From: Amycolatopsis regifaucium
GTDB lineage: Bacteria; Actinomycetota; Actinomycetes; Mycobacteriales; Pseudonocardiaceae
Length of the DNA stretch: 64,000 nt
NCBI RefSeq assembly: GCF_001613935.1
Contig: NZ_LQCI01000014.1
Coordinates: 7,383-71,382, forward strand
Reading direction: 5' to 3'
Both the position numbers and the translations under genes were made by a program. How positions within the stretch are numbered: the first letter of the stretch is position 1; each line of letters starts with the position of its first letter. This document shows, in pieces, positions 38,450 to 46,777 of this stretch. The notes beneath the pieces were generated by a model. It saw only the letters and a list, made by a program, of their open reading frames with translations, made no database searches and was not told the DNA's origin.

Positions 38450-39196
38450 CTATCGGCGCACGATGGCCAGGACGGTGCCGTCCTGCTTGTGGACTTCGAA
38501 GCGTTCGATGTCGGCCTTCTGCAACGCCGTCGAACCGGTGACGACGAGGGGGTCCGGGGAACCGGGAACGCCGTATCCCTTGGACGGCACGCTCCAGTTG
38601 TTGACGACGTAGGCGTCTCCGCCGTGGGAGTAGGCGAAAAGCTGGCACGTCATCGGCCCGGTGAGGCCGCGCAGTTCGAGTTCGACCGCGCTGCCCCATT
38701 CCTTCTCCTGGACCGTGACCTCGGCGGCGACCGCGTTGCCCGCCTCGGACCAGCCGAAGGGGGCGGCGCCGCCGTCCGGACCGGTCTCCCGCGGCGGCGT
38801 CGAGGTCGGCACCGAAGTGACAACGCTGGGCGCGGCCTGCGTGATGACCGGTTCACGGTCGGTGACCGAAAGGACGGTGAGCGGTCCGCCGACGATCAGC
38901 ACGAGAGCGGCGGCGGCCGTGGCGAGCCGGATGATCTTGCGACGGCGGCCCGCCTTGGCGGCGTCCGCGAGCAGCATCCGCAACACCCGCGGCCCGGGGC
39001 CCTTCACGGGTGGGTCCGGCCAGCTCTTCTTCACCATGTCCAGGATGTCGGGCAGGTGGTACATCTCCACCAGCTCGACCTGGCACTCGGGGCACTCCAG
39101 CAGATGCGCCTCGAACCTGGCGTGGTCCTCTTCGCCGAGGACGCCCAGCACGTAGGCGGCGATATCCGTGTGCGGCGCTCCGGACACCTCGCTCAC
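38450..39196 (-). CDS. Zinc-finger anti-sigma factor (RslA-like)
   Basis: The 248-residue protein carries the ZAS motif H-x3-C-x2-C (AHLLECPECQVEL) about residue 31, then one membrane helix (ATAAAALVLIVGGPLTVLSV) at about residues 90-112, and an extracellular domain of about 120 residues resembling anti-sigma C-terminal domains (GWSEAGNAVAAEVTVQ). The cytoplasmic zinc domain should sequester the sigma factor encoded just upstream, with which it overlaps as GTGA. Zinc-site thiols could sense redox, as shown for M. tuberculosis RslA. Confidence 0.9.
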   Translation of the reverse strand: MSEVSGAPHTDIAAYVLGVLGEEDHARFEAHLLECPECQVELVEMYHLPDILDMVKKSWPDPPVKGPGPRVLRMLLADAAKAGRRRKIIRLATAAAALVLIVGGPLTVLSVTDREPVITQAAPSVVTSVPTSTPPRETGPDGGAAPFGWSEAGNAVAAEVTVQEKEWGSAVELELRGLTGPMTCQLFAYSHGGDAYVVNNWSVPSKGYGVPGSPDPLVVTGSTALQKADIERFEVHKQDGTVLAIVRR

Positions 39197-39753
39197 CCCC
39201 GCTCCTGCAGCGCCCTGCGCAACGCGCGCACGGCATGGTGGATCCGCGATTTCACCGTACCCGGCGGAACCCCCAGCGTCGCCGCGACCTCGTTCACGGT
39301 GCGGTCACGCAGATAGGTCTGCTGGACGGCTTCTCGTTGCTCCGGGGAAAGATTGCGCAGGGCCTCGTAAACGATCATGGCCGCGAGCGTCTTCTCCGAC
39401 TCGTCCGGTACGCCGATCGAATCCGACTCCAGTTCCTCCACCTCTTGAGGGCGGGCGCTCCGGCTCCGCCAGCCGTCGATGACGATGCGCCTGGCCACGG
39501 TGAACAGCCAGGCGCGCAGCATTTCCGGCTGCCGGTCCAGTTTGCCGGCATTGCGCCACGCCTTGATGAGCGTCTCCTGGACCACGTCCTCGGCCCACTG
39601 GCGATCGTGGCCGGTCAGCTTCAGCACGAACGCCATCAGGCTCGAGCCGAACTCCTGGTACAACGCCCTGATGAGGTCGTCATGCCCGTTCGAAGCGGGT
39701 TCATGATCGACTATTGGCTGCAGTATCCGAGAGTGGCGTCCCACGCGGCACAT
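39193..39753 (-). CDS. ECF RNA polymerase sigma factor, SigL-like
   Basis: The roughly 186-residue ECF sigma factor has region 2 (ALYQEFGSSLMAFVLKLTG, then DVVQETLIKAWRN) and region 4 (LSPEQREAVQQTYLRDRTVNEVA, then LGVPPGTVKSRIHHAVRALRRAL; each given in part). It resembles mycobacterial SigL. ATG 39753 or GTG 39744 may be the start; neither has a good ribosome site. The longer frame to 39918 crosses the divergent promoter. It is coupled to its anti-sigma gene and divergent from a lipoprotein-led redox operon with a matching TGAACC-N16-CGT promoter. Confidence 0.9.
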   Translation of the reverse strand: MCRVGRHSRILQPIVDHEPASNGHDDLIRALYQEFGSSLMAFVLKLTGHDRQWAEDVVQETLIKAWRNAGKLDRQPEMLRAWLFTVARRIVIDGWRSRSARPQEVEELESDSIGVPDESEKTLAAMIVYEALRNLSPEQREAVQQTYLRDRTVNEVAATLGVPPGTVKSRIHHAVRALRRALQERG

Positions 39754-39827
39754 CTTTGTGTGCCCGAGGGCGATAAGTCCAGCACCAAAACCGGTCCGCC
39801 CCGGTTCTGGCACGGTGGAAAGTTTTT

Positions 39828-39855
39828 TGAACCGTTCTCCACTCGTGACCGTATC
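39828..39855 (+). promoter_or_regulatory. ECF-type promoter driving the lipoprotein-redox operon
   Basis: TGAACC (39828-39833), 16 nt, CGTATC (39850-39855) is a textbook ECF promoter of the SigL/SigK class. It lies in the divergent gap between the sigma gene and the operon beginning at 40002, pointing toward the operon. No similarly good element was found for the sigma gene itself. Confidence 0.7.
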
Positions 39856-40001
39856 CCCTACCGAAGACCCCGACCCGGCGCTGTCCCCCGCACCGCCGAT
39901 ACCACCGTGGATCCCCACTGTCCACAGTGGAGTTCAACGCGCCTCCACACCATCGCCCCGCGGCGATGGCGTTCTCCTCTGGCCCCGACAGGAGGATTTC
40001 C

Positions 40002-40562
40002 GTGAACCCCGTGTCACGCTCGGTCATACCTCTGACCCTCACGTTGGCCGCGATCGCGTCGATCGCGGCCTGCACCACCGGTACCGCGGGACCGAACGGC
40101 ACTCCGGGCGCGGCCCCCGCCGCCGGCGCGGCGGAAATCCCGGGAATGCCCGACCCCTCGGCCGAACCAGCCCCCGGTCTCACGGCGGCGAAACTGTTCG
40201 ACCTCGGCCCGATGGTCACCGACACCAATGGCTTCACCCTTTACCGCTACGACAAGGACACGGTGAACCCGCCCCGATCGAATTGCACCGGCACCTGCGC
40301 GCGGACCTGGATTCCCGCCAAGGCGGGCGGCGATCTCGTGGTGACCGGGATCGATCGCACCCTGGTCGGCACCGTGGCCAGGGACGACGGGACCGATCAG
40401 GTCACGCTGGCGGGCTGGCCGCTCTATCGCTATGCCAAGGACGCGATGCCCGGCAACACCGACGGGCAAGGCGCCGACGACGCGTGGTTCCCCGTCAAGC
40501 CCGACGGCACGAAAGTGCTGCTCACCGCGGACAACTGGCAGGCCGATGACCTCGGCATCTGA
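40002..40562 (+). CDS. Lipoprotein with two PF03640-type secreted repeats
   Basis: The 186-residue protein starts at GTG 40002, six bases after AGGAGG. A signal peptide leads to lipobox SIAAC. After a Pro/Ala/Gly-rich linker come two copies of the 'secreted repeat of unknown function' (COG4315): GFTLYRYDKDTVNPPRSNCTGTCARTW (in part) and WPLYRYAKDAMPGNTDGQGADDAWFP, with the paired cysteines CTGTC. The family has no settled function. Here it is first in an operon with a membrane heme-type protein, ferredoxin and reductase, so a redox or metal role outside the membrane is an inference. Confidence 0.85.
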   Translation: MNPVSRSVIPLTLTLAAIASIAACTTGTAGPNGTPGAAPAAGAAEIPGMPDPSAEPAPGLTAAKLFDLGPMVTDTNGFTLYRYDKDTVNPPRSNCTGTCARTWIPAKAGGDLVVTGIDRTLVGTVARDDGTDQVTLAGWPLYRYAKDAMPGNTDGQGADDAWFPVKPDGTKVLLTADNWQADDLGI

Positions 40563-41313
40563 CCTCTCCCGGTTTTCCCGTCTGCTGCTGGTCCTGCTGA
40601 CGATCACCTCGGTGACCCTGCTCGGCCCCGTCGACGACGCGCACGCCCAAGAGCTCACCGCCGCGGACAAGAACCTGATCGTGAACGTCAAATTGGCCGG
40701 GCTGTGGGAAATGCCGGCCGGGATGTGGGCGCAGGAACGCGGAAAGAGCCGGCGGACCCGCGAAGTCGGCCGGGCGCTGATGATCGATCACGGCAGGCTC
40801 GACACCGCGACGCACGCGATCGCCGACCGCTTCGGCATCGCCCTGCCGCGCGAGCCTTCGGATCAGCAGTCGGCGTGGCTCGGCGAGATGAAGGCCGCCC
40901 GCGACGACAGCGAGTTCGACCGGATCTTCGCCAACCGGCTCCGCTACGCGCACGGTGTGCTTTTCCCCATCATCGCGCAGATCAGGGCCGGTACCCGCAA
41001 CGACGTCGTCCGCGACTACGCCACCACGGCCAACCAGGCGGTGCTGCGGCACATGACCCTGCTGGAGAGCACCGGCGTGGTCGACCAGTCGCTGATGCCG
41101 GAAGCGCCGGTACCGCAGTCGAACACGGCCAACGCCGCCATGGACGTCGGTTTCGGAGAGTTCGCCCTCGGCCTGGTGCTCGCGGTGGCGCTCGGCGGCG
41201 GGCTCTTCTTCGCCATCCGGACCCTGCGCAGCAAGAACACCCGGACCCGCGAACGCGCGGCCGCAACCGAACCAGAACCGGTTCCCAGTGCCCCAGGAGA
41301 GATCAATGGTTGA
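40546..41313 (+). CDS. DUF4142-like exported protein with C-terminal membrane anchor
   Basis: The 255-residue protein overlaps the lipoprotein gene by 17 bp. It has a signal peptide (LLLVLLTITSVTLLG, with AHAQE cleavage), a mostly helical body with LTAADKNLIVNVKLAGLWEMP and DHGRLDTATHAIADRFGI typical of DUF4142 (ferritin-like helical bundle), and a C-terminal membrane helix (FALGLVLAVALGGGLFFAI) with a basic tail inside. DUF4142 is of unknown function; relatives form four-helix bundles that can bind metals. It should face the outside. Confidence 0.82.
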   Translation: MTSASDLSRFSRLLLVLLTITSVTLLGPVDDAHAQELTAADKNLIVNVKLAGLWEMPAGMWAQERGKSRRTREVGRALMIDHGRLDTATHAIADRFGIALPREPSDQQSAWLGEMKAARDDSEFDRIFANRLRYAHGVLFPIIAQIRAGTRNDVVRDYATTANQAVLRHMTLLESTGVVDQSLMPEAPVPQSNTANAAMDVGFGEFALGLVLAVALGGGLFFAIRTLRSKNTRTRERAAATEPEPVPSAPGEING

Positions 41314-41911
41314 CCAGTGGTCCGAGGTGGTGATCGTCCTGACCCAGAAAACGGACACCGACCCCGGCATCAAGGGCATGGCACAGACCTCCGCCCGGAT
41401 CTCGTACGGCTTCATGTGTCTCACCCTGTGCTGGGGCGTGTTCACCGCGACCGGCTGGATCAAGTCGCTGACCGGGCGCAAAGCGCTGCGCAACTCGCAT
41501 ATGGTGCTCGGGATCCTGACCCTGTCGTTCGGTGTCGTGCACGCGATGTCGTTCCTGTTCCTGCCCGACGGTTTCACCCTGGCGCAGATCTCGATTCCGC
41601 TCCTGCCGGGCACGCTGGCGCGGCACGAACTCGGCGTCGTCGGGCTCGAGGTCATGATCGCCGTGGCGCTGACCGGCGGGATCAGCCGCTTCAGTTCCTA
41701 CCGGCGCTTTCTGTGGATCCACCGGCTCGCCTATCCGGCGGTCGCGATCACGGCGCTGCATTCGTTCTTCGGTGCCATGGCCAACGGACATCTCGGCCTG
41801 CTGTGGTTCGGCGGGATCACGCTGCTGGTCCCCGCAGTACTGCTGACCGCGCTGCGGTTCACGCCCACCCGGTACCTCGAACGACTGGGCCTGGTCGAGG
41901 AACTGGTCTAG
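41306..41911 (+). CDS. Ferric-reductase-like transmembrane (heme b) protein
   Basis: The 201-residue protein has four or five hydrophobic helices with histidines placed on two of them (SHMVLGILTLSFGVVHAMSFLF, in part, and LWIHRLAYPAVAITALHSFF), the pattern of di-heme b cytochromes of the ferric reductase-like family (COG2717/YedZ-like). ATG 41306 follows AGGAGA and overlaps the preceding stop by 8 bp. With the ferredoxin and reductase downstream it could pass electrons across the membrane to the exported partners. Heme ligation is predicted, not shown. Confidence 0.8.
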   Translation: MVDQWSEVVIVLTQKTDTDPGIKGMAQTSARISYGFMCLTLCWGVFTATGWIKSLTGRKALRNSHMVLGILTLSFGVVHAMSFLFLPDGFTLAQISIPLLPGTLARHELGVVGLEVMIAVALTGGISRFSSYRRFLWIHRLAYPAVAITALHSFFGAMANGHLGLLWFGGITLLVPAVLLTALRFTPTRYLERLGLVEELV

Positions 41912-41942
41912 CGGCCGCGAAAAGACTTGGAGAAACGAAAAA

Positions 41943-42179
41943 ATGATCTTCGGAAGCGTACGGCGCGGCACTCGCGTCAGCGTCGACAACGAGCGGTGCG
42001 AGATCTTCGGCTTCTGCGAGATGGAAGCGCCCGCCACGTTCAAGATCGGACCGGACGGCAAGCTCCGCATCCGCCGGATGGTCGACCGGGACGGTCTGGA
42101 TCAGGCCATTTCCGCCGCCCGGCTCTGCCCCAAACAGGCCATCAGAGTCAAGGGAGAAGGGGCGTACGACGATGAGTGA
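41943..42179 (+). CDS. Small [3Fe-4S]-type ferredoxin
   Basis: The 78-residue protein has three conserved cysteines in the actinobacterial ferredoxin pattern C-x5-C ... C-P (RCEIFGFCEMEAPATF and ARLCPKQAI). The fourth cysteine of a [4Fe-4S] ferredoxin is absent, so a [3Fe-4S] cluster is expected. Such proteins usually serve P450s; here the partner is the ferredoxin reductase gene, which overlaps by 8 bp. GGAG precedes the ATG at 41943 by a usual distance. Confidence 0.9.
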   Translation: MIFGSVRRGTRVSVDNERCEIFGFCEMEAPATFKIGPDGKLRIRRMVDRDGLDQAISAARLCPKQAIRVKGEGAYDDE

Positions 42180-43503
42180 CGGAGATCGGATCGTCATCGT
42201 CGGCGCGGGCGTCGCCGGCTTCCGCTCCGCGGAACGCCTGCGAGAACTCGGTTTCGACGGCGAGATCGTGCTGGTCGGTGATGAGCCGCGGAAGCCGTAC
42301 CACCGGCCGATGGTTTCGAAGGAACTCATCACCGGCGGGGTGAAACCGGTGGCGGCGAGTCTGGAGCCCTACCTCGACCTGGATGTCCACTGGCGACTCG
42401 GCACCCGTGCGACCTGGCTCGACACCAAGGAACGCACGGTGTACCTGCCTGGCGGGGAATCCCTTTGGTACGACGGCCTGATCCTCGCGACCGGGGTCTA
42501 TCCCCGGCATCTTCCCGGCTCACCGCGCCACGACCCCCGCGTCCGGGTGCTGCGCACGGTGGAGGACTCCCTCGCCGTCCGGCGGGCCTTGGGGAACAGC
42601 AACAAATCCGTCGTGGTGATCGGCAGCGGCCTGATCGGGAACGAGTTCGCCGCTTCGATGCGGTACATGGGCCGCGACGTCACCCTCATCGGCCACGCGA
42701 AGGCGCCGTTGCACCGCTTCGGGGAGCGGATCGCGAACGCGCTGACGAAGGAGCATCAGCACCATCGCGCCAAACTGGCGATGAACACCGAGGTGCGGAA
42801 CTGGATCAGTACCAAGGAGACGGTCGGGCTGCACCTGACCAACAACCAGTTCCTGGTCGCCAGTTGCGTGGTGCTGTCGATCGGCAGCGTGCCCGCCGTC
42901 GATTGGATGCGCGGCTCGGGACTGACCATCGACGACGGTGTCCTGTGCGAATCCACGCTGTTCGCCGTCGGGGCGGAAGACGTCGTGGTCGCCGGTGACA
43001 TCGCGAAATGGCCGAACCTGCGGATCGACGAGACCCCGCGCCGGGTCGAGCACTGGATGAACGGCGTCGAATCCGGGCGGGCGGCGGCGGAAAGCCTGAT
43101 GCTGGGCCGGGGCAACGCGCGGCCGTACACCCCGCTCCCCCGCGCCTGGTCGTCGCTGTACGACGCGCGGCTGCAAACCGTCGGGATGCCATCGCTCGGC
43201 AAGGACACGATCGAACTTTCCGACGGGGTCACCGGTTTCGTCCGCGACGGCAGGCTCATCGGCGCGGCGGGCTGGGACCGGCCGAAGGCGATGATCCACT
43301 GGACCGCCGAACTCGACCGGCGGCTGCCGGTGCCCGAGCCGGTGTTCCCCACGCCCGCTCCCGCGGAGCCGTCGTTCGCCGGAGCGGCGAGCATCGGCGA
43401 GGACATCCTGGCCCCGTTCGAGCGGGACTTCCTGTCGGAGACGCCGACCGCGGCCGTTCCCGCGCAGGAAGAGATGCCCTGGGCTCGCGTTCCCGCCGGG
43501 TGA
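42172..43503 (+). CDS. FAD-dependent ferredoxin reductase-like pyridine nucleotide oxidoreductase
   Basis: The 443-residue flavoprotein has the FAD motif IVIVGAGVAGFRSAERLRE, the second Rossmann motif SVVVIGSGLIGNEFAASM for NAD(P)H, and the C-terminal FAD motif AEDVVVAGDIAKWP. It belongs to the ferredoxin/rubredoxin reductase group. The tail past about residue 390 is extended compared with plain ferredoxin reductases (Pro/Ala rich, then DILAPFERDFL), possibly for docking. Overlap with the ferredoxin gene implies NAD(P)H to ferredoxin electron flow. Two strong hairpins follow the stop. Confidence 0.88.
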   Translation: MSDGDRIVIVGAGVAGFRSAERLRELGFDGEIVLVGDEPRKPYHRPMVSKELITGGVKPVAASLEPYLDLDVHWRLGTRATWLDTKERTVYLPGGESLWYDGLILATGVYPRHLPGSPRHDPRVRVLRTVEDSLAVRRALGNSNKSVVVIGSGLIGNEFAASMRYMGRDVTLIGHAKAPLHRFGERIANALTKEHQHHRAKLAMNTEVRNWISTKETVGLHLTNNQFLVASCVVLSIGSVPAVDWMRGSGLTIDDGVLCESTLFAVGAEDVVVAGDIAKWPNLRIDETPRRVEHWMNGVESGRAAAESLMLGRGNARPYTPLPRAWSSLYDARLQTVGMPSLGKDTIELSDGVTGFVRDGRLIGAAGWDRPKAMIHWTAELDRRLPVPEPVFPTPAPAEPSFAGAASIGEDILAPFERDFLSETPTAAVPAQEEMPWARVPAG

Positions 43504-43928
43504 CCCGGGTACGCGAGGAGGACCGGGGCCGCGCGCGGCGGCCGCGGTCCCACCAGGTGGCGGTGGGTCGCTGGGCCTCCGCGCCCACCGCCACCCCTTG
43601 GGGACGCCGGGAAAACCGGGACCGATGGTGATTCGGGCACCGTCGGGTCTCGCATTCCGGCTCTCCGCAGCAGGCGGGGCCCTTCCAGGCTTTGACTCAC
43701 CTGTGAGGGCCCCTTCTGTTCTTGTTGGTGGTAATAACGGTTCTTCTGAGAGATAAGGCAAACGTGGCATCCCCCTACAGGGCATGGGCAGAGACGTTGA
43801 GTGTCCCTATTTCCACACACCGGTCAGAATCGGTCACCGCTCGGCCGTCATCCGGGACACCATTCGAGTCGCGATAGGGCACGGAACACGCCACATTTGT
43901 CTTTCCCCTCGATAAACGTCAACACCAT
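43504..43928. other. 425-bp gene-free region after the redox operon
   Basis: Its first 100 bp hold two tandem GC hairpins (separate entry). The remainder has no ORF with family similarity. A sequence around 43725-43765 is AT-richer than average and could hold a promoter for an unannotated transcript, but I see no motif to prove this. Confidence 0.4.
43520..43595 (+). terminator. Tandem hairpin terminator of the redox operon
   Basis: Hairpin 1 pairs 43520-43532 with 43538-43550 (12 of 13 bp). Hairpin 2 pairs 43556-43567 (GGTGGCGGTGGG) with 43584-43595, 12 bp perfect. No T-run follows, as is common in high-GC actinobacteria. They start 16 bp after the reductase stop. Confidence 0.6.
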
Positions 43929-44378
43929 TCACGAGGGCACTTTCAGGACCACCGTGTCTTCCGGCCCGACGACGCGTCCGTCGGAGGCGTGGACCTCGAG
44001 CGCCCGCAGCGGACGCCGTCCGTCGCGGTCCACCAATTCCGAACGAGGTTCGTCCGCGGCGAAGAAATGCGCCTCGCCCCACTGTCGCAACGCGACGATC
44101 ACCGGGAACAGGTCCCGTCCTTTCGCCGTCAGGACGTATTCGCGGTAGGTGCTCCCGTCCGAAGCCGGGACCACGTCGAGCACGCCGTGCGCGACGAGCG
44201 CGCGAAGCCGGGCGGACAGGATGTTCTTCGCGACGCCCAAACCGCGCTGGAACTCACCGAACCGGCGGACGCCGTCGAAGGCGTCGCGCACGATCAGCAG
44301 TGACCACCAGTCGCCGATCGTGTCGACCGAACGCGCCACCGGGCACGAAGCTTCGTCGAACGTCGTCCTCTTCACCAT
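43929..44378 (-). CDS. HxlR-family transcriptional regulator
   Basis: The 149-residue winged-helix protein has CPVARSVDTIGDWWSLLIVRDAF, the conserved Cys near residue 12, FGEFQRGLGVAKNILSARLRAL and YREYVLTAKGRDLFPVI. These are HxlR hallmarks, a DUF24 family that often senses quinones, aldehydes or oxidants through the N-terminal Cys. It is divergent from an MFS exporter (80 bp between starts) and likely represses it. Confidence 0.92.
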   Translation of the reverse strand: MVKRTTFDEASCPVARSVDTIGDWWSLLIVRDAFDGVRRFGEFQRGLGVAKNILSARLRALVAHGVLDVVPASDGSTYREYVLTAKGRDLFPVIVALRQWGEAHFFAADEPRSELVDRDGRRPLRALEVHASDGRVVGPEDTVVLKVPS

Positions 44379-44413
44379 GGTTGCATCTTACAACCGGAGT
44401 GCCCTACCGTCCC

Positions 44414-44436
44414 AGTGGTATCAAGTTGAAACCACT
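44414..44436. promoter_or_regulatory. Candidate HxlR operator between hxlR-type and MFS genes
   Basis: AGTGGT-N11-ACCACT (44414-44419, 44431-44436) is an inverted repeat upstream of the MFS start. A second palindrome, GGTTG-N7-CAACC, lies at 44380-44396 beside the regulator start. Either could bind the dimeric regulator. Confidence 0.4.
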
Positions 44437-44457
44437 TTGAACCCGCTTGGAGGGTCT

Positions 44458-45603
44458 GTGCACCGCGGAGTCGTCCTGCTGTTCGCCGTGGCCGCCGGGA
44501 CGGCCGTCGCCACGATCTACTTCGCCCAGCCACTGCTGGTCACCATGGGCGCCGAGCTCGGTATCGCCGCGTCGACGGTGGGGGCCATCGTCACGCTCAC
44601 CCAGCTCGGCTACGGCCTCGGCCTGTTCCTCCTGGTCCCGCTCGGGGACCTGCTCGACCGCCGTCGGCTCGTCGTCGGGCAGCTGACGGCGCTGGCCGTC
44701 GCCGAACTGGTCGCCGCGACCGCCTCGAACGGCGCGGTCCTGCTCGCCGGGATGGCGGCGATCGGGGTGCTCGCGGTCGTCACGCAGATCCTCGTCGCGT
44801 TCGCCGCGTCACTGGCCGCTCCCGCCGGACGCGGGCGCGTGGTCGGGCTCGTGACGACCGGCGTGGTGCTCGGGATCCTGCTCGCGCGCACGGTGTCGGG
44901 CGCGCTGGCCGACGTCGCGGGCTGGCGCGCCGTGTACCTCTCCTCCGCCGGTGTGACAGTGCTGATCGCGATCGTGCTGTACCGCGTGCTGCCTGCCTCG
45001 GTCCCCGCCCGAGAGCGGCTGCGTTACGGGCGGCTGCTGCGTTCCACGGTGTCCCTCTTCGTCCGGGAGCCGGTCTTCCGCCTGCGCGGGACACTCGCGC
45101 TGCTGATCTTCGCCGCGTTCGGCACCCTGTGGAGTTCCGTCGCCTTACCGCTCACCGAAGACGGCTACTCGCATACCGTCATCGGCGCTTTCGGGCTGGC
45201 AGGCGCGGCGGGCGCGCTGGCGGCGGCGCCGGCCGGACGGCTCGCGGACCGCGGCCGGGCCCAGTGGACGACCGGGACGGCGCTGGGCCTCCTTCTGATG
45301 TCGTGGGTGCCGCTGGGTTTCACGCGCGGATCGCTCTGGGCACTGGCGGCGGGCGCGATCCTGCTCGATTTCGCCGTCCAGGCCGTGCACGTCACGAGCC
45401 AGACGTTGATCTACCCGCTCCGGCCGGACGCCGGCAGCAGGCTGATCGGCGGCTACATGATCTTCTACTCGGTCGGCAGCGGCCTGGGCGCCATCGGCTC
45501 CACGATCGTCTACGCCTTCGCGGGCTGGACCGGCGTTTGCCTGCTGGGCGCGGGTTTCAGCGCGTTGGCGCTCGGCGTGTGGGGTATCAGAGCCGCTCGA
45601 TGA
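44458..45603 (+). CDS. Major facilitator superfamily transporter (drug/metabolite efflux)
   Basis: The 381-residue protein has about 12 hydrophobic helices, with LGDLLDRRRLVVGQL between helices 2 and 3 (the MFS motif A) and a similar GRLADRGRAQWTT in the second half. It looks like a DHA1-family proton antiporter. GTG 44458 follows GGAGGG. It is paired with the HxlR regulator. Its end overlaps the convergent fadA6 gene by 17 bp. No link to steroid catabolism is evident. Confidence 0.88.
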   Translation: MHRGVVLLFAVAAGTAVATIYFAQPLLVTMGAELGIAASTVGAIVTLTQLGYGLGLFLLVPLGDLLDRRRLVVGQLTALAVAELVAATASNGAVLLAGMAAIGVLAVVTQILVAFAASLAAPAGRGRVVGLVTTGVVLGILLARTVSGALADVAGWRAVYLSSAGVTVLIAIVLYRVLPASVPARERLRYGRLLRSTVSLFVREPVFRLRGTLALLIFAAFGTLWSSVALPLTEDGYSHTVIGAFGLAGAAGALAAAPAGRLADRGRAQWTTGTALGLLLMSWVPLGFTRGSLWALAAGAILLDFAVQAVHVTSQTLIYPLRPDAGSRLIGGYMIFYSVGSGLGAIGSTIVYAFAGWTGVCLLGAGFSALALGVWGIRAAR

Positions 45604-46777
45604 TCGTGACGTTCGCCGTCCCGCCGCCTTCGCACATCGTCTGCAGCCCGTATCGCCCGCCGCGCCGTTCGAGTTCGTGCAGCAGGGTCGCGAACAGTTT
45701 CGTCCCGGTCGCCCCGATGGGATGACCGAGGGCGATACCGCCGCCGTTGACGTTGACGCGTTCGGGATCGGCGCCCATCTCCTCGATCCACGCCAGAACC
45801 ACGCTCGCGAACGCCTCGTTGACCTCGAACAGGTCGATGTCGTCGATACTCAGCCCGGTTTTCCGCAGCGCGTGCGCGGTCGCCGGGATCGGCCCGGTCA
45901 GCATCCACACCGGATCGGCCGCCCGCACCGAAAGATGGTGGATCCGCGCGCGGGGCGTGAGACCGTGCTCCTCGACGAACTTCTCCGACGCGATGAGGGT
46001 CGCGCTGGCACCGTCCGAGATCTGACTGGCCACGGCCGCCGTGATGCGCGAACCCTCGCTCAGCGGTTTCAGCCCGGCCATCCGTTCCAGACTGGTGTCG
46101 CGCCTGGGCCCCTCGTCCAGGCCGGCACCGGCGAACGGCGCGATCTCGGCGGCGAAGCGGCCTTCGTCGATGGCCGCGATCGCCCGCTGATGACTGCGGA
46201 AGGCGTACTCCTCCATCGCCTCGCGGGTCAGATCCCAGTGCTCGGCGATCATGTCGGCGCTGCGGAACTGCGAGACCTCGACGCTGCCGTACCGTTCCTG
46301 CCAGCCCTTCGAACCGGAGAAGGGATCGTCGAAGCCGTACTCCCGTCCGGCCAGCATCGCCGCGCTGATCGGGATCGCGCTCATGTTCTGCACGCCGCCC
46401 GCGAGGACGAGGTCCATCGTGCCGGACAGCACCGCCTGCGCCGCGAAGTGCACGGCCTGCTGGCTCGAACCGCATTGGCGGTCGATCGTCACGCCCGGCA
46501 CATGATGGCCGAAGCCCGCCGCGAGCCACGCGGTCCGCGCGATGTTCCCGGACTGCGGCCCGAGCGTGTCACAGCAGCCGAGGATGACGTCGTCGACCAG
46601 ATCGGCCTCGACCCCCGCTCGCTCGACGACGGCCTGGATGACGTGGGCGCCGAGATCGGCGGAATGGACGGCACTGAGCGATCCCCCGCGCCTGCCGACC
46701 GGGGTCCGGACCGCGTCCAGCACATATGCCTCAGCCCGAGATACGTTTTCCCGCCGAGGGCTCATCGACACGGCCAC
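45587..46777 (-). CDS. fadA6: C/D-ring thiolase FadA6
   Basis: The 396-residue thiolase matches FadA6: AYVLDAVRTPVGRRGGSLSA, the nucleophile in TIDRQCGSSQQ (Cys about 102), NMSAIPISAAMLAG, RAADPVWMLTGPIPAT, GGGIALGHPIGATG and the end RYGLQTMCEGGGTANVTIIE. FadA6 thiolyses a beta-keto acyl-CoA in the late HIP-CoA pathway. Start GTG 46777, four bases after AAGGAGG, overlaps the 3' end of kstR2 by 47 bp, so the two are one operon with ipdF and fadE30. Confidence 0.94.
   Translation of the reverse strand: MAVSMSPRRENVSRAEAYVLDAVRTPVGRRGGSLSAVHSADLGAHVIQAVVERAGVEADLVDDVILGCCDTLGPQSGNIARTAWLAAGFGHHVPGVTIDRQCGSSQQAVHFAAQAVLSGTMDLVLAGGVQNMSAIPISAAMLAGREYGFDDPFSGSKGWQERYGSVEVSQFRSADMIAEHWDLTREAMEEYAFRSHQRAIAAIDEGRFAAEIAPFAGAGLDEGPRRDTSLERMAGLKPLSEGSRITAAVASQISDGASATLIASEKFVEEHGLTPRARIHHLSVRAADPVWMLTGPIPATAHALRKTGLSIDDIDLFEVNEAFASVVLAWIEEMGADPERVNVNGGGIALGHPIGATGTKLFATLLHELERRGGRYGLQTMCEGGGTANVTIIERL

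Noticed and set aside
40432..40545. Upstream extension of the DUF4142-like gene
   Set aside because: It lies inside the lipoprotein gene in another frame; ATG 40546 is followed at once by a signal peptide.
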